A stretch of 64,000 nucleotides of DNA from Herbaspirillum rubrisubalbicans (GTDB lineage Bacteria; Pseudomonadota; Gammaproteobacteria; Burkholderiales; Burkholderiaceae_D), in contig NZ_CP024996.1 in the NCBI RefSeq assembly GCF_003719195.1, positions 3,596,001 to 3,660,000 of the forward strand. Direction: 5' to 3'. This document shows, one piece after another, positions 1 to 9,590 of this stretch. Both the position numbers and the translations under genes were made by a program. The first letter of the stretch is position 1. Every line of letters starts with the position of its first letter. The notes beneath the pieces were generated by a model. That model was not told where the DNA came from. It saw only the letters and a list, made by a program, of their open reading frames with translations, and did not search any database.

Positions 1-958
1 CCTGCTGCAGCAAGGTCGGGGCCGTGGCAGTCGGCTGCGGCATGGCTGGGCGGGTCGTCACTGCCGTCAGGCCGGTGCGGGGCGCGCCGCATACTGTGGA
101 CGGCGCAGCAGAAATGACCTGCGGTGGCGTGATCCAGGCCGGCAAGCGACTTGGCCGCAAGGGTGAGGAACGCTTGCGAAAACCGAAGGCCAGCGCAATA
201 CCAGCCGATTCCATCCGGGGACTCAACAGGATGCCCCCCTCGGCCGGACCGACAAAGACCAGGGCGTCAGGCTTCATCAGGCTCTCTAGTAGGTCCACCA
301 CCTGTTGCTGGACCTCGCGTTCGAAATAGATCAGCACGTTGCGACAGAAAATGAAGTCATAAGGCGCGGCCTGTCGCAGAAAGTCCGGCGCCAGCAGATT
401 GCCGGGCGCAAAGCGCACCTGCTGGCGGATTTCCTGCTGCAACTGCCAGCCCTGCTCGTGCGGCGTGAAATGACGGTCTCGAAAGCCCAGATCCTGGCCC
501 CGGAAAGAATTGCGACCGTATACACCGGCTGCGGCAATCTCCAGGGAACGGGTACGGATGTCATAGGCATCGATGACGAACTGGGTCGGCGCCACGCCCT
601 CCTCCTGCAAGGCCATGGCCAGGGAATAGGGTTCTTCGCCGGTGGAGCACGGCAGGCTCAGGATGCGCACCGGCACCGCAGGCTGCTCTGCCAGCCGTTG
701 GCGCGCCAGGCGGGCGGTGGCGAAAATGGCTTCGCGGTCGCGGAAGAACCAGGTCTCGGGCACCACGGCCGACTCGATCAGGGCTTGCAGTTGAGCCTCG
801 GAAGTCTGCAGCACGGCCAGGTAAAGGCTGTCGTCGGTGATCTCCAACGCAGCCATGCGTTCACGCACCACGCGTTCGATCAGGCTGCTGCCAACGGTAG
901 CCATATCCAGGCCCATGGCGGCCTTGAGCAGTTCGGCGATATGCGGCAGGGTCTTCAT
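1..958 (-). CDS. wspC: Chemotaxis-type methyltransferase, CheR/WspC family (3' end outside window)
   Basis: S-adenosylmethionine-dependent protein-glutamate methyltransferase that methylates receptor glutamates. The frame is open from the ATG at 958 to the left edge of the window (about 319 codons), so the C-terminus is missing. Visible motifs are PETWFFRD near residue 67, the SAM-binding stretch LPCSTGEEPYSLAM near residue 101 and FCRNVLIYF near residue 202, in normal CheR order. After about residue 265 the sequence becomes Pro/Ala/Thr-rich, as expected for a linker leading to the TPR domain of WspC proteins; that domain would lie outside the window. The ATG overlaps the wspB stop (ATGA), implying translational coupling. 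The assignment to Wsp rather than a flagellar chemotaxis operon rests on the neighbouring WspA-like receptor. Confidence 0.85.
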   Translation of the reverse strand, partial: MKTLPHIAELLKAAMGLDMATVGSSLIERVVRERMAALEITDDSLYLAVLQTSEAQLQALIESAVVPETWFFRDREAIFATARLARQRLAEQPAVPVRILSLPCSTGEEPYSLAMALQEEGVAPTQFVIDAYDIRTRSLEIAAAGVYGRNSFRGQDLGFRDRHFTPHEQGWQLQQEIRQQVRFAPGNLLAPDFLRQAAPYDFIFCRNVLIYFEREVQQQVVDLLESLMKPDALVFVGPAEGGILLSPRMESAGIALAFGFRKRSSPLRPSRLPAWITPPQVISAAPSTVCGAPRTGLTAVTTRPAMPQPTATAPTLLQQ

Positions 959-1422
959 GCCAGCGCCTCTGGATAGAGCAAGGCGCGCGTGGCGGGATCA
1001 AGCAGGTCGTCCACCTGTACCCGCTGCAGCAGGCCGCCCTGGTAAGGCATGACCGGCCCCAGATAAGGGGCCCCTTCATTGCGGATGGCAGCGCTGGTGA
1101 AATGCGCCGGATCGGCGCGCAAGGTCTCGGTGGCGCGTTCCAGGAGCAAGCCCAGCAACACCGGCGTGCTCAACCCAGCACGGTAATGCACCAGCACCAA
1201 GCGTGTACTGACCCTGGCCGGCGCCGCACGGCCCAATGCCAGCATGGACAGATCGATCACCGGCACGTGGCTCTCACCATGCGGCAGCAAGCCGGCGACC
1301 CAGGGGGGTGTCCCCGGCAAGGCCTTGCAGGGCGACAGTGGCAGCACCATGGCCACCTCGGCGGTGGGCAAGGCATAACGCTCGTCGCCCAGCGAAAACA
1401 ACAGGAACAAGGGCTGGTTCAT
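955..1422 (-). CDS. wspB: CheW-like coupling protein, WspB-type
   Basis: 155-residue single CheW domain, which bridges receptor and histidine kinase in chemosensory arrays. It opens with FLLFSLGDERYALPTAEVAMVLPL, a typical CheW beginning of the form F.L.D..YALP...V, then has GLLPHGESHVPVIDLSMLALG in the position of the CheW core and ends with an LDPATRALLYPEALA tail. It sits 23 bp downstream of the receptor gene and overlaps the methyltransferase gene by 4 bp, so the three are one operon. Order (receptor, CheW, CheR) and sizes match wspA-wspB-wspC of Pseudomonas, whose output is phosphorylation of a diguanylate cyclase. The remaining Wsp genes (wspD, E, F, R) would lie left of the window and cannot be confirmed. 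Confidence 0.85.
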   Translation of the reverse strand: MNQPLFLLFSLGDERYALPTAEVAMVLPLSPCKALPGTPPWVAGLLPHGESHVPVIDLSMLALGRAAPARVSTRLVLVHYRAGLSTPVLLGLLLERATETLRADPAHFTSAAIRNEGAPYLGPVMPYQGGLLQRVQVDDLLDPATRALLYPEALA

Positions 1423-1445
1423 GGTCAGCCGCTCCGACGCGGGGC

Positions 1446-3071
1446 TCAGTCCGACACCTTGAAGCGCGACACGCCATTGCGCAATTCATTGGAAACCACG
1501 TTCAATTCCTCGATGGCCTGGCTGGACTGCTGCAGCGACTCCACCGTCTGCTGCGCCGCTTCGGACAGTTGTACCAGCGCCTGGTTGATCTGCTCGGCGC
1601 TGTTGGCCTGGGCCTGCATTCCTTCATTAACGATCTGGAAGCGCGGCGCCAGCGCCTGCACCTGGGCGATGATCTGCGAGAGCTGGCTGCCGGCCGTCTG
1701 CACGTCCTGCATTGCGCGTCGAACCTGGTCGGAGAACTTGTCCATGCCCATCACGCCGGCCGCGACCGCCGACTGGATCTCCTTGACCATCACTTCGATG
1801 TCATAGGTGGCCACGGCGGTCTGGTCGGCCAGGCGGCGTATTTCGGTGGCCACCACCGAGAAGCCGCGACCGTGTTCGCCGGCCTTCTCGGCTTCGATGG
1901 CGGCATTCAACGACAGCAAATTGGTCTGGTCTGCCACCTTGGTGATGGTGGTGACGACCTGGTTGATGTTGCCGGCCTTTTCATTGAGGATGGCCAGCTT
2001 GGCGCTGACCGAGCCGGCTGCATCCATGACGTTGTGCATGGTCTCACCCATGCGGGTCAAGCCGGCCTGACCATTGCCGGCCAGGGCGGAAGTCTGTTCG
2101 GAGACCACCGAGACTTCATTCATGGTGCGCACCAGGTCACGCGAGGTAGCATGGATCTCGCGCGAGGTGGCGCCGATCTCGGTGGTGGTGGCTGCGGTCT
2201 CGGCGGCGGTGGCCTGCTGCTGGCGGGCGGTGGCAGCGATCTCGGTGACCGAAGTGGCGACCCGCGCAGAAGATTTCTGCGCCTGCGATACCAGCGCGGC
2301 CAACTCATCGGTCATGCGGTCGAAGCCGCTGCCCAGCACGCCGAACTCATCATTGCGATCCAGGGCCACGCGGCGCGAAAAGTCGCCCGAGCGCATCACA
2401 TCGAGGATGCCCATGAGCTTTTGCAGCGGCTCGTTGATGGCGCGCAGCAGGAAGAAACCGCACACCATGGCCGCCAGCAAGGCGGCCATGAGGGCAGTCA
2501 TCATCGCGAACTGCGCCGCAGTGACGGCCTCGTTGATGCGGCTGGCGGCTTTATCGGCGATGGCCTTGTTGGTATCGACCATGCGCTGGGTCAACTGGTA
2601 ACCGGCGCGCCACTGCGGGCGGATCTGTTCGTTGAAGAGCTTGTCGATGGGGGGGCGTTGGCTGAAATCCATCTTCAGCACCTCACCGACTAAGGCGCGG
2701 TATCTCTGGCGCACCTGCTTGAATTGCTCGAACAGATTGCGATCGGTGTCGCTGAAGATGGTCTGGTCGTAATCCTCCTGCAACTTGTCCAGGCGCTCGG
2801 CATTGCGGCGCAGTAGGGCCAGGTTGGCCTGACGCTCGGCGTCATTGGTATCGATCTGGGCGATCTGCTGGGTCAGCAGCAGGTTTTCATACCAGGCGGC
2901 ATTGATCTGGGTGCTGTGGTAGAGGCCGGGCGTAGAATCCCTACGCAAGGCAGTGGCGCTCTTGTCGATACGGCCCAGGTTGAGCGCCGAGATACCGGCC
3001 ATCAGCGCCATCAACAGCAGGATGAGCCCGAAGCTCCCGAGGAGGCGTTGCTTGATCGTCCAGTTCTTCAT
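1446..3071 (-). CDS. wspA: Methyl-accepting surface-sensing receptor, WspA-like
   Basis: 541-residue inner-membrane chemoreceptor. TM1 is about residues 11-31, a periplasmic four-helix-type sensor region about 32-187, TM2 about 188-210, then HAMP and a cytoplasmic signalling coiled coil whose hairpin tip includes [18 protein letters not shown]. The stretches [36 protein letters not shown] and [16 protein letters not shown] are characteristic of WspA, and the length equals that of Pseudomonas WspA (about 540). WspA senses surface contact and drives c-di-GMP synthesis through WspE and WspR. It is the first gene of the visible operon. The upstream region holds a perfect palindrome described separately. 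Function as a c-di-GMP input is inferred from family and gene order. Confidence 0.88.
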   Translation of the reverse strand: MKNWTIKQRLLGSFGLILLLMALMAGISALNLGRIDKSATALRRDSTPGLYHSTQINAAWYENLLLTQQIAQIDTNDAERQANLALLRRNAERLDKLQEDYDQTIFSDTDRNLFEQFKQVRQRYRALVGEVLKMDFSQRPPIDKLFNEQIRPQWRAGYQLTQRMVDTNKAIADKAASRINEAVTAAQFAMMTALMAALLAAMVCGFFLLRAINEPLQKLMGILDVMRSGDFSRRVALDRNDEFGVLGSGFDRMTDELAALVSQAQKSSARVATSVTEIAATARQQQATAAETAATTTEIGATSREIHATSRDLVRTMNEVSVVSEQTSALAGNGQAGLTRMGETMHNVMDAAGSVSAKLAILNEKAGNINQVVTTITKVADQTNLLSLNAAIEAEKAGEHGRGFSVVATEIRRLADQTAVATYDIEVMVKEIQSAVAAGVMGMDKFSDQVRRAMQDVQTAGSQLSQIIAQVQALAPRFQIVNEGMQAQANSAEQINQALVQLSEAAQQTVESLQQSSQAIEELNVVSNELRNGVSRFKVSD

Positions 3072-3121
3072 GCGCAGGTTTTCCCTTTTCCCTTGGATGG
3101 AATCTTTATAGCGACTTCTAG

Positions 3122-3154
3122 TGATAATTCGAGATTATCATTGAAACGTTTCAA
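3122..3154. promoter_or_regulatory. Two adjacent inverted repeats upstream of wspA, candidate operator
   Basis: TGATAAT (3122-3128) and ATTATCA (3134-3140) form a 7-bp inverted repeat. They are followed immediately by the perfect 14-bp palindrome TTGAAACGTTTCAA (3141-3154), about 50-85 bp upstream of the wspA start. The AAACGTTT core is common in operators of LacI/GalR-type repressors; no such regulator gene is in the window, so the binder is unknown. Confidence 0.45.
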
Positions 3155-3200
3155 TATCGCTATTATCCCCTGCACCAGTGAAAATTGCTTCATCGCAATG

Positions 3201-3226
3201 AAAATGGCGCCCACAGGAGGCGCCAT
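3201..3226 (-). terminator. Rho-independent terminator after the small membrane protein gene
   Basis: Perfect 8-bp stem ATGGCGCC/GGCGCCAT (3204-3211 and 3219-3226) with a 7-nt loop. On the minus strand it is followed by TTTTC. It lies 28 bp past the stop of the gene at 3255-3617 and separates that unit from wspA. Confidence 0.7.
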
Positions 3227-3254
3227 CTGTACCGGCAAGAAATCTCTACTTGGA

Positions 3255-3617
3255 TCAGACCGGCATGGGCTTGTTATCCTGCAGGTCGAGGAAACCCTTG
3301 ATAAGGCGATAGGCTTTCCAGATCCAGGCCAGGGAAAACACCAGCACCGCCAGAGGGATGCCGATTACCGTCATCCACAGCACACCGCCCGCGAAGACCC
3401 AGAACAGGTACCACCAGAAGGAACGGATCTGCCAGCGATGGTGGGTGTAGAGGAAGGTGTCGCGCACATCGCCGCGCTTGAGATAATTGACGATCAGCGG
3501 CAACCACGACAACATGCCCAGCGAAAAAACCAGACAGGCGGCATGGGCCAGGTAGAGCCACCACACCAGGTCACGGCCGGTTTGGGTCTGTGGATCGAAT
3601 ACCAGTTCCTGGTTCAT
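3255..3617 (-). CDS. Small inner-membrane protein, DUF4870-like
   Basis: 120-residue hydrophobic protein with three predicted membrane segments, about residues 22-44, 68-83 and 84-103. The layout (short soluble N-terminus, YLKRGDVRDTFLYTHHRWQIRSFWW loop, then GVLWMTVIGIPLAVLVFSLAWIWKAYRLIKG) is that of the widespread DUF4870 membrane proteins, whose function is unknown. The start has no competing upstream ATG and the gene ends before a good terminator. It lies 37 bp from serB on the same strand and may be cotranscribed with it. No functional claim can be made from the sequence beyond membrane location. Confidence 0.75.
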   Translation of the reverse strand: MNQELVFDPQTQTGRDLVWWLYLAHAACLVFSLGMLSWLPLIVNYLKRGDVRDTFLYTHHRWQIRSFWWYLFWVFAGGVLWMTVIGIPLAVLVFSLAWIWKAYRLIKGFLDLQDNKPMPV

Positions 3618-3654
3618 CGCATCTCCTGAAGTGAGGGAAAAACAGCCCGAAGTA

Positions 3655-4539
3655 TCAGGCCAGCAGGTTCAAGATGCCGTCCAATCCGACGAAATTCAAG
3701 CCCACGCTGGCCTGTGCCCGCACCACGGGCTTGGCGCGGAAGGCCACCGACAGACCGGAGATGCCCATCATGCGCAAGTCGTTGGCGCCATCGCCCATGA
3801 CGATGGCCTGCGCCGGCTCGGCGCCGATCTCACGGCAGACGCGCTCCACCGTCGCGCGCTTCTCGTCGGCATTGACGATGCCACCGACGACCTTGCCGGT
3901 AAGCTTGCCATCGACCACTTCGAGCGTATTGGCATGGGTGTAGTCCAGGCCCAGGCGGGCCTTCATGCGATCGGTGAAGAAGGTAAAACCGCCTGACACC
4001 AGCAAGGTCTTCAGGCCCGCCGCCTGCACCGCCTTCAACATGTTCTCCGCCCCCAGCGACAATTGCAGGCGCTCATCGTAGACACGCTGCAGCGCGCCGG
4101 CATCCAGCCCCTGCAACAGCGCCACGCGACGCGTCAGGCTTTCGTTGAACTCGATCTCCCCGCGCATGGCGGCTTCGGTGATCTCGGCCACTTGCGGTTT
4201 CAAACCCTGCATGTCGGCGATCTCATCGATGCATTCAATGGTGATCAAGGTGGAATCCATGTCCATGGCCAGCAGGCGGAAGTCGGACAGCTTGCGACCT
4301 TCTTCGATGAAGGCATAGTCCAGGCGCGCCTGCAGGCAGGCGGCATCGATGCTGGCCTTGAGCGCATCGTCGCCACGCACGCCGGCCACGCGCCAGGCGT
4401 CCACATCCGGCACGCGCTCATCGGCCAGACGTTCGGCACGACCACCGGCCAGCACGGCGATGGCATCGATGGCGGAAGAGGAAACGGTATGTTGCTTGGG
4501 GGCTTGCAGGATCAGGTTCATGTTGTTCTGTTGATTCAT
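3655..4539 (-). CDS. serB: Phosphoserine phosphatase SerB
   Basis: 294-residue HAD-superfamily enzyme that hydrolyses phosphoserine to serine, the last step of serine biosynthesis. Motif I is DMDSTLI at about residues 93-99, with Asp93 as nucleophile. Motif II is LLVSGGFTFF, and motif III is GDGANDLRMM near residue 250. The cap region (ECIDEIADMQGLKPQVAEITEAAMRGEIEF) is typical of SerB. The N-terminal about 85 residues form the weakly conserved regulatory extension seen in proteobacterial SerB. A second Met at residue 7 is an alternative start. The gene lies 52 bp downstream of mfd on the same strand. Confidence 0.95.
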   Translation of the reverse strand: MNQQNNMNLILQAPKQHTVSSSAIDAIAVLAGGRAERLADERVPDVDAWRVAGVRGDDALKASIDAACLQARLDYAFIEEGRKLSDFRLLAMDMDSTLITIECIDEIADMQGLKPQVAEITEAAMRGEIEFNESLTRRVALLQGLDAGALQRVYDERLQLSLGAENMLKAVQAAGLKTLLVSGGFTFFTDRMKARLGLDYTHANTLEVVDGKLTGKVVGGIVNADEKRATVERVCREIGAEPAQAIVMGDGANDLRMMGISGLSVAFRAKPVVRAQASVGLNFVGLDGILNLLA

Positions 4540-4591
4540 GGATGCGTTGATACGTTGACTCGGGCAATGCGGGGGAGGACTGTCTACAGCC

Positions 4592-7500
4592 TCAACCCGT
4601 GAGCGCCTTCATGGTGGCCTTGACCTGCTGCACGCGCGTGCTGAGGTCCGGCATGTTGGCCGTGATGCGCAGCTTGTCCGGGCCATTGAGCTTGACCTGC
4701 CGGTTCTTCTGCACCAGCTCGATGATGCGCATGGCATCGATGGGCGGATTGGGAACGAACTGCAGCAGGGCTGCCTCCGAGTGGGCATCGATCTTGATGA
4801 TGCCCAGCGGCTTGGCGGCGATGCGCAGGCGATGCGTTTCGATGAGCGCCTTGGCGGCATCGGGCAGCTTGCCGAAGCGGTCGATCAGCTCTTCCTGCAG
4901 GGCATCGATAGCGTCGGACTTCTCACAGTTGGCAAAGCGTTTATACAGCGACAGCCGTTCGTGCACGTCGCCGCAGAAGTCGTTAGGCAGCAGCGCAGGC
5001 GCGTGCAGGTTGATCTCGGTGGTGGTCGATAGCGGCGCGGCCAGGTCGGGTTCCCGACCATCCTTCAAGGCGCGCACGGCTTCGTTCAACATGTCCGAAT
5101 ACATCTGGAAACCGATCTCGTGAATCTCGCCCGACTGGTGGTCGCCCAGCACTTCGCCGGCGCCTCGGATTTCCAGGTCGTGCATGGCGAGATAGAAACC
5201 ACTGCCCAGTTCCTCCATCTGCTGAATCGCCTCCAGCCGGCGCTGCGCCTGCTTGGACAATCCCTGCACATCCTGCACCAGCAGGTAGGCATAGGCCTGG
5301 TGGTGCGAACGCCCGACCCGCCCGCGCAACTGGTGCAACTGCGCCAGACCGAACTTGTCGGCGCGATGCATGATGATGGTGTTGGCGGTGGGCACGTCGA
5401 TGCCGGTTTCGATGATGGTGGTACAGAGCAGGATATTGAAGCGCTGCGCCACAAAGTCGCGCATCACCTTTTCCAGATCACGCTCGTGCATCTGGCCATG
5501 CGCCACGGCGATGCGTGCTTCCGGCAACAACTGCTCCAGCGCGGCCTTGCGGTTGGCGATGGTTTCCACTTCGTTGTGCAGGAAGTAGACCTGGCCGCCG
5601 CGCTTCAACTCGCGCAGGCAGGCTTCGCGGATGGTCGATTCATTCTCGGCGCGCACGAAGGTCTTGATGGCCAGACGCTTCTGCGGCGCGGTGGCGATCA
5701 CCGAGAAATCGCGCAGGCCTTCCAAGGCCATGCCCAGCGTGCGCGGAATCGGAGTGGCAGTCAGCGTCAACACGTCGACCTCGGCGCGCAGCGACTTCAG
5801 GGCCTCTTTCTGGCGCACGCCGAAACGGTGCTCTTCGTCGATGATGACCAGGCCCAGGCGCGAAAATTTCACTTCATCGGACAGCAGCTTGTGGGTGCCG
5901 ATGACGATATCGATGGTGCCATCGCCCAGGCCCTTGATGGCTTGCGTGACTTCCTTGCCGGTACGGAAGCGTGACAGTTCGGCGATCTTCACCGGCCAGT
6001 TGGCGAAACGGTCGGCGAAGGTGGTCGCATGTTGTTCGGCCAGCAGCGTGGTCGGCGCCAGGATGGCCACCTGCTTGCCGCCCATCACCGCCACGAAGGC
6101 GGCGCGCAAGGCCACTTCGGTCTTGCCGAAACCGACGTCGCCGCAGATGAGGCGATCCATCGGCTTGCCGCTGGTCATGTCCTTGATGACGGCATTGATG
6201 GCGGCGGCCTGGTCGGCGGTTTCCTCGAAGCCGAAGCTGTCGGCAAAGGCTTCATAATCGTGCGCCGAATACTGGAAGGCATGGCCCTGGCGCAGTGCGC
6301 GGCGGGCATACAGGTTCAGCAGTTCGGCAGCCGTATCGCGTACCTGCTGGGCAGCCTTGCGCTTGGCTTTTTCCCACTGGCCCGAACCCAGTGCGTGCAG
6401 CGGTGCGTCTTCCGGCGAGGCGCCGGAATAACGCGAGATCACATGCAGTTGCGAGACCGGCACGTAGAGCTTGGTTTCCTTGGCATATTCCAGGTGCAGG
6501 AACTCGGTCTCGCCCTCCCCCAGGTCCATGCTGACCAGGCCCATGTAGCGACCGATGCCGTGGCTGCTGTGCACCACCGGATCGCCGATCTTCAGTTCCG
6601 AGAGGTCGCGCACCATGTATTCGACATCGGTAGCGGCCTGCTGCTTGCGGCTGCCGACGCGGCGGCCACTGCCGGCATACAGTTCGGTCTCGGTCACCAA
6701 AGCCAGACCACCTGCGCTGACAAAACCGGCGTGCAGCGGCGCCACGCCCAGCATCAGCGGCTCATCGCTGGCCAGGAAGTCGTTCCAGTCCTCGCACAGC
6801 ACCGGATGCAGATCGTATTCGGCGAAGTACTGCTGCAGCGTTTCGCGCCGGCCATTGCTCTCGGCGCAGATCAGCACGCGCTCGGCGCCCTTGAGGAGGA
6901 AGCCGCGCAAGTTGACCAGCGGATCCTCCGCGCGCCGGTTGACGGCGATATTGGGCAGCGGCGCGGAGATGGCCGAGGGCGCATCATCGGTCTTGAGCAC
7001 CCAACGCGCGTGGGGTTTCAGCAGTGTGAAGAAATCTTCATCGTCCAGGTAGATGGAACGGGGTTCCAGCACCGGCCGTTCGCGGTCGGCGTGAAGAAAT
7101 GTCCAACGCGAGCGGGTATCGCTCCAGAAACGCTTGATCGCTTGCTCGATATCGCCGACGGTGGCAAACATGGCATTGGCCGGCAGGTACTGGAACAGCG
7201 TAGCCGTCTCTTCGAAGAACAGCGGTAGGTAGTATTCGATGCCCGCCGAGGCGATGCCATTGCCGATATCCTTGTAGATGGCCGAACGCGAGGGGTCGCC
7301 CTCGAACACTTCGCGCCAGCGATTGCGGAAGGCCAGGCGCGAAGCCTCGTCCATGGGGAATTCGCGGCCCGGCAGCAGGCGCACTTCCGGCACGGGATAG
7401 AGCGAGCGCTGGGTATCGGCGTCGAAGGTGCGGATGGTTTCGATGGTGTCGCCGAACAGATCCAGGCGATACGGCAGCACCGAACCCATGGGGAAGATAT

Positions 7501-8029
7501 CGATCAGGCCGCCGCGCACCGAATATTCACCCGGCGACATGACCTGGCCCACGTGGGTATAGCCAGCCAGGGTGAGCTGGGACTTGAGCTTGCCTTCGTC
7601 GAGCTTTTCACCCTGCTTGAAGAAGAAGGTATAGGCCGCCAGGAACTGCGGCGGCGCCATGCGCAGCAAGGCCGTCGTAGCCGGTACGATCAGCAGGTCG
7701 CACTGGCCGGACTGCACTTCATAGAGCGTGGCCAAGCGTTCGGACACCAGATCCTGGTGCGGCGAGAAGGCATCGTAAGGCAGCGTTTCCCAGTCCGGCA
7801 ACAGGTGGCAGCGCAGGCGCTCGCCCTGCTTGGGCTGGAACCAGGGTATCTCGGCCAACAAGCGCTGGGCATCGGTGGCACCGGCCACCACCACGGCCAA
7901 CATGCGGCCTTCGGCCTTCAGGGCCAGCGCGGCCTGGGCCAACAGGAAGGCATCGGCAGAACCGTGCACGGCGGGAGGCTGGAAACGCACACCTGCCTTG
8001 GGCAGGCTTTTTTTCAGATCGAAAGACAT
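4592..8029 (-). CDS. mfd: Transcription-repair coupling factor Mfd
   Basis: 1145-residue DNA translocase that removes stalled RNA polymerase and recruits UvrA. The order is the usual one: UvrB-like N-terminal module with LLPDWETLPYDAFSPHQD near residue 80; RNA polymerase interaction region with DPVVHSSHGIGRYMG near residue 490; then RecG-like motor with Walker A GDVGFGKTE near residue 631 and DEEH box near residue 730; and a C-terminal TRCF domain. The open frame extends 73 codons further upstream, but that stretch has no Mfd similarity, overlaps the divergent ispD start and would exceed the family length (about 1150). I therefore place the start at the ATG at 8029 (MSFDLKKSLPKAG). Confidence 0.95.
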   Translation of the reverse strand: MSFDLKKSLPKAGVRFQPPAVHGSADAFLLAQAALALKAEGRMLAVVVAGATDAQRLLAEIPWFQPKQGERLRCHLLPDWETLPYDAFSPHQDLVSERLATLYEVQSGQCDLLIVPATTALLRMAPPQFLAAYTFFFKQGEKLDEGKLKSQLTLAGYTHVGQVMSPGEYSVRGGLIDIFPMGSVLPYRLDLFGDTIETIRTFDADTQRSLYPVPEVRLLPGREFPMDEASRLAFRNRWREVFEGDPSRSAIYKDIGNGIASAGIEYYLPLFFEETATLFQYLPANAMFATVGDIEQAIKRFWSDTRSRWTFLHADRERPVLEPRSIYLDDEDFFTLLKPHARWVLKTDDAPSAISAPLPNIAVNRRAEDPLVNLRGFLLKGAERVLICAESNGRRETLQQYFAEYDLHPVLCEDWNDFLASDEPLMLGVAPLHAGFVSAGGLALVTETELYAGSGRRVGSRKQQAATDVEYMVRDLSELKIGDPVVHSSHGIGRYMGLVSMDLGEGETEFLHLEYAKETKLYVPVSQLHVISRYSGASPEDAPLHALGSGQWEKAKRKAAQQVRDTAAELLNLYARRALRQGHAFQYSAHDYEAFADSFGFEETADQAAAINAVIKDMTSGKPMDRLICGDVGFGKTEVALRAAFVAVMGGKQVAILAPTTLLAEQHATTFADRFANWPVKIAELSRFRTGKEVTQAIKGLGDGTIDIVIGTHKLLSDEVKFSRLGLVIIDEEHRFGVRQKEALKSLRAEVDVLTLTATPIPRTLGMALEGLRDFSVIATAPQKRLAIKTFVRAENESTIREACLRELKRGGQVYFLHNEVETIANRKAALEQLLPEARIAVAHGQMHERDLEKVMRDFVAQRFNILLCTTIIETGIDVPTANTIIMHRADKFGLAQLHQLRGRVGRSHHQAYAYLLVQDVQGLSKQAQRRLEAIQQMEELGSGFYLAMHDLEIRGAGEVLGDHQSGEIHEIGFQMYSDMLNEAVRALKDGREPDLAAPLSTTTEINLHAPALLPNDFCGDVHERLSLYKRFANCEKSDAIDALQEELIDRFGKLPDAAKALIETHRLRIAAKPLGIIKIDAHSEAALLQFVPNPPIDAMRIIELVQKNRQVKLNGPDKLRITANMPDLSTRVQQVKATMKALTG

Positions 8030-8147
8030 CAGGATCGGGAGGATCGGCTTGGTTTGGGCTTGTTTTGGGGTTGTGTAACTAATGTGGGCTTGCCGCGGCT
8101 GCGGCGGGCACCTGCGTTGCCGCAAAATGCCGGCCACTTGCAAGGGA

Positions 8148-8178
8148 TTGGCATTAGAATTCAGCCTCTCATTATAAA
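8148..8178 (+). promoter_or_regulatory. Candidate sigma70 promoter for ispD-ispF
   Basis: TTGGCA (8148-8153) and TTATAA (8172-8177) are separated by 18 bp, about 55 bp upstream of the ispD start, in the divergent mfd/ispD region. The rest of the 203-bp gap is GC-rich and shows nothing else convincing. Confidence 0.4.
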
Positions 8179-8232
8179 CGATGGCCCTCGCGCAGGCCGC
8201 CGCCTGGCGGGCGCGCCGGCCAGCTCCATGGC

Positions 8233-8997
8233 ATGAACGCTGCACCATCCGCTTGCTCCCAGCTCCCCTCCCCGCCCATTTCCCCGGCGCGCCACCTGGC
8301 GCTCATCCCCGCGGCCGGCGTGGGCGCCCGCATGGGGGGCCAGATCCCCAAGCAATACATGATGCTGGCCGGCCAGCCCATGCTGCAGCACGCACTGCAA
8401 ACGTTTGCGACCCATGCTCGCATCGCCCATACCTTCGTGGTGGTCAGTGCCGAGGATGGCTGGATCGATACGCTGATGACGCCAGCGCTGCAAGCACGGG
8501 TGAGCATCTTGCGGGTCGGCGGCCCAACCCGCCAGGACAGCGTCTTCAATGGCTTGAACGCCATGCGTGCCGAGGCCGGCGATGCCGATTGGGTATTGGT
8601 ACACGATGCCGCGCGTCCGGGACTGGATGCGGCCCTGATCGACCGTCTGCTGGATGCACTGGAAGGGGATGAGGTGGGCGGCCTGCTGGCCCTGCCGATG
8701 GTCGACACCCTCAAGCGCAGCGATGCGCAATGCCCCGCCCGCTCGCTGGAAACGGTGCCGCGGGCCGGTCTGTGGGCGGCGCAGACGCCGCAGATGTTCC
8801 CTTATACGCTGCTGCAACGCGCCCTGCACCAAGCCCAGCAGCAAGGCCGGCTGGGCGAGATCACCGACGACGCCAGCGCCATCGAAATGCTGGGCCTGCG
8901 CCCACGCCTGGTCGAAGGCAGCCCCCGCAATCTCAAGGTCACGCTGGCGCAGGACGCCGCGCTGGCCGAATTCTTACTGAAAGGTCCACACGCATGA
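8233..8997 (+). CDS. ispD: 2-C-methyl-D-erythritol 4-phosphate cytidylyltransferase IspD
   Basis: 254-residue enzyme of the MEP isoprenoid pathway that couples CTP to MEP. The CTP-binding loop is [21 protein letters not shown] at about residues 24-44. [10 protein letters not shown] near residue 118 carries the conserved DAARP motif, and [15 protein letters not shown] near residue 178 is the usual QTPQ segment. The first about 22 residues are Pro/Ser-rich and not part of the fold, so an internal start is possible, although no good internal ATG precedes the loop. The stop overlaps the ispF start (ATGA), a common ispDF arrangement. Confidence 0.95.
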   Translation: MNAAPSACSQLPSPPISPARHLALIPAAGVGARMGGQIPKQYMMLAGQPMLQHALQTFATHARIAHTFVVVSAEDGWIDTLMTPALQARVSILRVGGPTRQDSVFNGLNAMRAEAGDADWVLVHDAARPGLDAALIDRLLDALEGDEVGGLLALPMVDTLKRSDAQCPARSLETVPRAGLWAAQTPQMFPYTLLQRALHQAQQQGRLGEITDDASAIEMLGLRPRLVEGSPRNLKVTLAQDAALAEFLLKGPHA

Positions 8998-9491
8998 GCC
9001 ATCCCTTCCCTTTCCGTATCGGCCAAGGTTATGACTGTCACGCTTTGGTGGAAGGCCGCCCGCTGATCCTGGGCGGCGTCACCATCCCCCACAAAAAGGG
9101 CCTGCTGGGGCATTCGGACGCCGACGCCCTGTTGCACGCCATCACCGATGCGCTCTTTGGCGCGGCCGCGCTGGGCGACATCGGTCGTCACTTCCCCGAT
9201 ACCGACCCGCAATTCAAGGGCGCCGATTCACGCGTACTGCTGCGCGAAGCCGCCAAGCGCCTGGCCGCAGCCGGCTATACGGTGGGCAACGTGGACGCCA
9301 CCATCATCGCCCAAGCCCCCAAGATGGCGCCGCATATTCCGGCCATGATTTCGCATGTGGCCGCCGACCTGGGAATTTCTGAAGGGCAAGTCAATATCAA
9401 GGCGAAAACCAACGAGAAAATGGGCTTTTTGGGTCGTGAAGAAGGGATTGCCACCGAAGCGGTTGTGCTGATCCACCGCCAAAACGACTGA
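8994..9491 (+). CDS. ispF: 2-C-methyl-D-erythritol 2,4-cyclodiphosphate synthase IspF
   Basis: 165-residue trimeric enzyme that forms the cyclodiphosphate in the MEP pathway. Metal ligands are seen in GQGYDCHAL (Asp14, His16) and [13 protein letters not shown]. The C-terminal [21 protein letters not shown] is the family signature. The start at 8994 is chosen because the ATG overlaps the ispD stop and gives the normal length. A longer open frame upstream is only the out-of-frame shadow of ispD. Confidence 0.96.
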   Translation: MSHPFPFRIGQGYDCHALVEGRPLILGGVTIPHKKGLLGHSDADALLHAITDALFGAAALGDIGRHFPDTDPQFKGADSRVLLREAAKRLAAAGYTVGNVDATIIAQAPKMAPHIPAMISHVAADLGISEGQVNIKAKTNEKMGFLGREEGIATEAVVLIHRQND

Positions 9492-9590
9492 AAACGCGTG
9501 TAGGAAAGCGCCGGACAGGCTCGCGTAGGACACTGACCGACAGCCCAAAACCCGCACCAGACAAGGGATTGCGGGCCACAGGATGCACCA

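Noticed and set aside
1236..2693. 485-codon plus-strand frame opposite wspA
   Set aside because: Shadow frame of His/Gly/Leu-rich composition opposite a well-supported chemoreceptor gene.
8030..8248. Seventy-three codon N-terminal extension of Mfd
   Set aside because: It lacks similarity, exceeds the family length and overlaps the divergent ispD gene; the ATG at 8029 is preferred.
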